Source of the DNA: Pseudomonas grimontii
Lineage (GTDB): Bacteria > Pseudomonadota > Gammaproteobacteria > Pseudomonadales > Pseudomonadaceae
DNA: 64,000 bases
Assembly: GCF_007858185.1 (NCBI RefSeq)
Contig: NZ_VFES01000015.1
Span: 154,289-218,288, forward strand
Direction of reading: 5' to 3'
Positions 60,941-64,000 of the stretch are shown here, piece by piece (within the stretch, counting starts at the first letter, position 1; each line of letters begins with the position of its first letter). Made by a program: the position numbers and the translations under genes. The notes below the pieces were generated by a model. That model ran no database searches. It was not told the DNA's origin and saw only the letters and a list, made by a program, of their open reading frames with translations.

Positions 60941-61906
60941 TTAACTGAACTGCTGGCGGTATTGGGTAGGGTTGAGGCCGAGTTTTTCACTGAATAGAAA
61001 GCGCATGTGCCGCACGCTGCCGAAGCCTGCGTGGAACGCCACAGTCTTGAGCGGCAGGTCGGTGGTTTCCAGCAAATGCCGGGCGCGGTCGATGCGCGCG
61101 CCTTGCAGGAAGGCCATGGGTGTCATCTGCACGTCCTTGGCGAACAACCGGGCAAAGTGGCGTGCACTCATGCCGGCCAGCTCGGCCATGGACTCGATGG
61201 TGAAGGGTTGGTCCAGATGCGCGAGCACATGGTTCTGCACGCGGGTGATCGCGGTTTCCTGGGGCGCCACGGACGCGGTCATCGGGCTGAACTGGGCCTG
61301 GCCGCCCTGGCGTTTCATCACCACCAGCAGCACCTTGGCCACATCCACCGCCACTTGCTTGCCATGGTCCTGGGCGACGATCGACAACGCCAGGTCGATA
61401 CCGGCGGTGACCCCACCCGAGGTAATCAACCGCCCGTCCTGCAGGTAGATGCGATCCGTCTCGACAATGGCCTTGGGGAAGGCCTTGATCAGGCGCTCGG
61501 TGTAGTGCCAATGGGTGGTCACGCGGCGCTCGTCGAGCAACCCGGCGTGGCCCAGCACAAAGGCTCCGGTGCAGATCGAGCCGAAGCGCCGCGCCCGTGG
61601 CGCCGCCGCCTTGAGCCAGGGCAGCAACGCCGGGTGGCATTCGTTATAGGCACCCGGGCCGCCGGGCACCAGCAGCAGGTCATAAGCCGCGTGGGCCTGG
61701 TCCAGCAGCAGATCAGTCTGGACCATCACCCCATTGGAGGCGCGCAGCGGGCCAGGCTCGGTGCCCAGGGTGAGGATCTGGTAATGCTCCGCCGCCGGCA
61801 GGTAGCGGTTGGCAATGGAAAACACTTCGAGCGGCCCGGCCATGTCAAGCAAGAGGAAGTCCGGGAACAGCGCCATGGCCACGGTTTTCATACGGGAAGA
61901 ATCCAT
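60941..61906 (-). CDS. GlxA-family regulator (DJ-1/PfpI domain plus AraC HTH)
   Basis: 321 aa. N-terminal DJ-1/PfpI-like domain (ALFPDFLLLDMAGPLEVFSIANRY, LLVPGGPGAYNECHPALLPWL, nucleophile-like Cys in FGSICTGAFVLGHAGLLDERRVTTHW). C-terminal AraC HTH (MAELAGMSARHFARLFAKDVQMTPMAFLQGARIDRARHLLE). Pseudomonas relatives include GbdR and ArgR; ligand unknown. The pirin gene is transcribed divergently 166 bp away. In-frame ATG 61891 is a possible shorter start. Confidence 0.88.
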   Translation of the reverse strand: MDSSRMKTVAMALFPDFLLLDMAGPLEVFSIANRYLPAAEHYQILTLGTEPGPLRASNGVMVQTDLLLDQAHAAYDLLLVPGGPGAYNECHPALLPWLKAAAPRARRFGSICTGAFVLGHAGLLDERRVTTHWHYTERLIKAFPKAIVETDRIYLQDGRLITSGGVTAGIDLALSIVAQDHGKQVAVDVAKVLLVVMKRQGGQAQFSPMTASVAPQETAITRVQNHVLAHLDQPFTIESMAELAGMSARHFARLFAKDVQMTPMAFLQGARIDRARHLLETTDLPLKTVAFHAGFGSVRHMRFLFSEKLGLNPTQYRQQFS

Positions 61907-62071
61907 CGGGGGAAGAAAGCGAAATGCATTATGGCATGCCTTTCACTGTCAATCTGAAAGAGACAGTTATTCAGATCTCAGCTTCTTAATGAATATTTCG
62001 GTTACCAGTAATCTTCTTCTCAACGCAAGCGCCCTGCATCTCGCAGCCCGCGCTCACTTGAGGACAAGACC

Positions 62072-62794
62072 ATGCTGACCCTTCGCAAAGCTTCCGAACG
62101 CGGCGCCGCCAATCACGGTTGGTTGAAGTCGTTCCACACCTTCTCGTTCGCCAACTATTGGAACCCCGAAGAACAGGGCTTTTCCGACCTGCTGGTGATC
62201 AACGACGACCGCGTCGCGGCCGGCAAAGGCTTCGGCCAGCACCCGCACCGCGACATGGAGATTTTCTCTTATGTGCTTGAAGGCGCCCTGGAACACAAGG
62301 ACACCCTGGGCACCGGCTCGGTGATCCGCCCCGGCGATGTGCAACTGATGAGCGCCGGCAGCGGCGTGGCCCACAGCGAGTTCAACCACAGCCAACGCCA
62401 GGGCGTGCACTTCCTGCAAATCTGGATCGTGCCCGCCGTGGCCGGTGCCGAGCCGCGCTATCAACAGGAGCACTTCAGCGCGGCGCAGAAACGTGGGCGC
62501 CTGCAACTGATCATCTCGCCGGACGGCAGCGACGGCTCCCTTACCGTGCGCCAGGACGCCCGGGTGTACGCCGGGCTGTTCAACGGCGACGAAGCCGCGA
62601 CCCTCGACCTGCCGCCGGATCGCCACGTGTACATCCATGTGGCTCGGGGCAGCGTGGACATCAACGGCCAGCGCTTGCAGGAAGGCGACGGTGCCCGAGT
62701 GCGCGATGAGCGGCAAATCCGCCTGAGCCAGGGCCAGGATGCCGAGGTGCTGGTGTTCGACCTGCGCCCCCAGGAACGGCCACAGATGCCGTGA
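62072..62794 (+). CDS. Pirin-family protein (quercetinase-like bicupin)
   Basis: 240 aa, two cupin domains. The N-terminal metal site is visible as GFGQHPHRDMEIFSYVLEGALEHKD (His pairs and Glu), with GDVQLMSAGSGVAHSEFNHS next. The N-terminus LRKASERGAANHGWLKSFHTFSFANYW is the pirin signature. RBS GAGGACA before ATG 62072. Bacterial pirins (YhhW) show quercetin 2,3-dioxygenase activity; physiological role unclear. Divergent from the GlxA-type regulator, which may control it. Confidence 0.9.
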   Translation: MLTLRKASERGAANHGWLKSFHTFSFANYWNPEEQGFSDLLVINDDRVAAGKGFGQHPHRDMEIFSYVLEGALEHKDTLGTGSVIRPGDVQLMSAGSGVAHSEFNHSQRQGVHFLQIWIVPAVAGAEPRYQQEHFSAAQKRGRLQLIISPDGSDGSLTVRQDARVYAGLFNGDEAATLDLPPDRHVYIHVARGSVDINGQRLQEGDGARVRDERQIRLSQGQDAEVLVFDLRPQERPQMP

Positions 62795-62939
62795 CCGGCG
62801 CGGCGATGGCCCTTTGAAACGGGCCATCGCTGGCATCGATAGTCACCATCAGCCCAATGAAGTTCTCTTAAAAAATGCAACGCGTAACATCAAACCCATA
62901 CCAGGCAACACCCAACTAAAACACTCGGAGCACACCATC

Positions 62940-63404
62940 ATGAAACGCCAAATCTTGCTTAGCCTCGCTTTCTCGGTACTCGCTGCAAACGCATTTGCCC
63001 ACCCTGTTGTTGCTGAAGGCGGCGCGGATCGCCTGATCGAAAGTCGTGTTGCCGAAGGTGGCTCGGATCGCCTGCTGGAACGTCGTGTTGCCGAAGGTGG
63101 TGCTGATCGCCTGCAACAACACGGTATTGTTGAAGGTGGCGCTGATCGCCTGCAACAACGCGGTATTGTTGAAGGTGGCGCTGATCGCCTGCAACAACGC
63201 GGTATTGTTGAAGGTGGCGCTGATCGCCTGCAAGGCAACCGCGTCGCCGAAGATGGCGCTGACCGCCTGCAAGGCAACCGCGTTGCCGAAGGTGGCGCTG
63301 ATCGCTTGCAGGAACGTGGCCTGGCCGAAGGCGGTGCCGATCGTTTGCAGCAACGCGGTATTGTTGAAGGCGGTGCTGATCGCCTGCTGGACAACCACGC
63401 TTAA
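62940..63404 (+). CDS. Secreted protein made of ten 13-residue repeats
   Basis: 154 aa. Signal peptide MKRQILLSLAFSVLAANAFA (cleavage before HPVV). The entire mature part is ten units close to G-I-V-E-G-G-A-D-R-L-Q-Q-R, alternating with R-V-A-E-G-G-A-D-R-L-; it ends LLDNHA. No cysteine or membrane segment. At DNA level the unit is 39 bp; copies 4-6 are almost identical (GGTATTGTTGAAGG at 63123, 63162 and 63201), so copy number may vary by slippage or recombination. A strong terminator follows at 63431. Family not recognised; location periplasmic or extracellular. Confidence 0.8.
   Translation: MKRQILLSLAFSVLAANAFAHPVVAEGGADRLIESRVAEGGSDRLLERRVAEGGADRLQQHGIVEGGADRLQQRGIVEGGADRLQQRGIVEGGADRLQGNRVAEDGADRLQGNRVAEGGADRLQERGLAEGGADRLQQRGIVEGGADRLLDNHA
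63000..63392. repeat. 39-bp tandem coding repeats
   Basis: Ten in-frame copies with cores such as GAAGGTGGCGCTGATCGCCT every 39 bp within the secreted-repeat gene. Outer copies have diverged more (GGCGCGGATCGCCTGATCG and GGCGGTGCTGATCGCCTGCT) than the central three. Confidence 0.92.
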
Positions 63405-63430
63405 TCCCGCACTGTTCGCGGGGCACCCCA

Positions 63431-63457
63431 AACCGGCCTGATCAGCCGGTTTTTTTT
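63431..63457 (+). terminator. Intrinsic terminator of the repeat-protein gene
   Basis: AACCGGC-CTGATCA-GCCGGTT followed by a run of T. Perfect 7-bp stem 27 bp after the stop codon. Confidence 0.88.
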
Positions 63458-63466
63458 CGCCTTCGA

Positions 63467-63805
63467 TTAATGCAGGTCTCGGTCCACCCACACCACCGCC
63501 TTGCCAATCTGCTGCCGTGCTTCGATGCGCTCATGCACCTGCTGCAGCGTTTCCAACGTGTAATACCCTTCGATTGCCACCGTCAACGTGCCTTCGAGCA
63601 TCGCCGCAAACACCGCGTTGGCGCGCCGTTGTACGGTCGCGCCGTCGGCCATATGATCGGCCAACCGGGGGCGCGTCAAAAACAGCGAGCCCGCTTCCCC
63701 CCGTTCGATCGGGCCGCGATGCAGTTGCGCCGCTGAGGCAACCGAGGCGACGTCCACCCACCATCGGCCCGCCCCGCCGGGCGTTTTCTCGCCCGGAGAA
63801 GGCAA
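63467..63805 (-). pseudogene. Zinc-type NADPH:quinone oxidoreductase, C-terminal remnant
   Basis: Only the last ~90 residues of a QorA-like protein remain: GSLFLTRPRLADHM, QRRANAVFAAMLEGTLTVAIEGYYTLETLQQVHERIEARQQIGKAVVWV. Full members have about 325 aa; the catalytic and Rossmann domains are absent. Upstream the similarity fades near 63790, just before sequence bordering an IS630-type transposase, so an insertion or deletion removed the rest. Not expected to be functional. Confidence 0.75.
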
Positions 63806-64000
63806 CGCTTAAACCGGCGCCCGTCAAAAAAATCGTTGGAACTAAAATACTTATCGAGCATTAAGAGTTTGCACTAGTGGCTTGAGCGGTTAATCCATTA
63901 ATTTATTTTTTATCACACTCAGCTTCGCTTTATGTACCGAGCTAATGATGGCCTCAGCCGTTTTATTCCACTTGAACGGCTTGGCTGAATGCTCATTGTG
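63806..64000 (-). mobile_element. IS630-type insertion sequence, right-hand part
   Basis: AT-rich segment from about 63806 to the window edge holding the transposase end and its 3' flank. The boundary is approximate; it adjoins the truncated quinone oxidoreductase. Confidence 0.6.
63890..64000 (-). CDS. IS630-family transposase, C-terminal end (partial)
   Basis: 37 codons from the window edge to TAA (63890-63892). The translation HNEHSAKPFKWNKTAEAII, then SSVHKAKLSVIKNKLMD, has the KPFKWNK(S/T)A ending of IS630-family DDE transposases. Base composition is clearly more AT-rich than neighbours, consistent with a mobile element. The element's end lies between this stop and about 63800; terminal repeats could not be delimited. 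Confidence 0.8.
   Translation of the reverse strand, partial: HNEHSAKPFKWNKTAEAIISSVHKAKLSVIKNKLMD

Noticed and set aside
63000..63392. Possible CRISPR-like array (39-bp direct repeats)
   Set aside because: Repeats are contiguous with no spacers, in frame, and encode a protein motif; no cas genes nearby.
62849..63491. Antisense repeat-containing open frames under the secreted repeat protein
   Set aside because: Generated by the 39-bp periodic sequence. The plus strand has a signal peptide and a terminator; the antisense frames have neither.

Overview
The window looks like a chromosomal segment of a Pseudomonas from the P. fluorescens group. It is GC-rich, its intergenic gaps are full of paired GTGGGAGGGGGCTTGCCCCCGAT-type REP elements (REPINs), and the gene content is typical: HbcR-type 3-hydroxybutyrate regulon, OprD porin, a lexA2-imuA-imuB-dnaE2 mutasome and HglS. 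No tRNA, rRNA, CRISPR array or prophage was seen. A partial IS630-type transposase sits at the right edge.

Layout. 1-1695: end of a Yej/Opp-type peptide ABC transporter. 1692-7565: ketone-body module made of a sigma-54 activator, a GntP permease, 3-hydroxybutyrate dehydrogenase and acetoacetyl-CoA synthetase, with a visible -24/-12 promoter and three 20-bp inverted-repeat activator sites. 7706-10520: a hybrid histidine kinase and a parvulin. 10660-17154 (minus): polar amino acid-type ABC transporter, RidA, IclR regulator, fold-III PLP amino acid deaminase and KDG kinase, read here as a probable D-glucosaminate/glucosamine utilisation cluster. 17488-19689: small secreted protein, thioredoxin-like protein and a TerC/CBS membrane protein. 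20060-29143: SorC regulator, RpiB-like isomerase, RbsABC-type sugar importer, SDR, zinc alcohol dehydrogenase very like EltD, and split DhaK/DhaL kinase. This is a complete-looking tetritol (threitol/erythritol) route to erythrose 4-phosphate. 29100-34299: LysR-MFS divergent pair, SohB, histidine phosphatase and SCP2 protein. 34367-42802: large glycoside hydrolase, OprD porin, HglS, YdcH and transketolase. 42803-43639: dense repeat array.

43640-53692 (minus): two DNA-repair-related operons. In the first, a hybrid histidine kinase is coupled by an ATGA overlap to a UvrA2. The second is the overlapping SOS mutagenesis cassette lexA2-imuA-imuB-dnaE2 with a perfect 16-bp palindrome at its promoter. 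53693-55042 is gene-free and holds a roughly 400-bp inverted repeat around a REPIN, with one arm split by a 106-bp AT-rich insert.

55043-61906 holds five regulators in a row: LysR, AraC, two convergent winged-helix STAND ATPases and GlxA. These are followed by pirin, a secreted protein built from ten 13-residue repeats, and a quinone oxidoreductase remnant beside the IS630 end.

The most noteworthy items are the tetritol cluster and its TGATCA operators, the sensor kinase-UvrA2 coupling, the 13-residue repeat protein, the 156-bp repeat array, the large inverted repeat with its AT-rich insert, and the REPIN-split sigma-54 enhancer array. Functions come from recognised motifs and remembered families, not from database searches.
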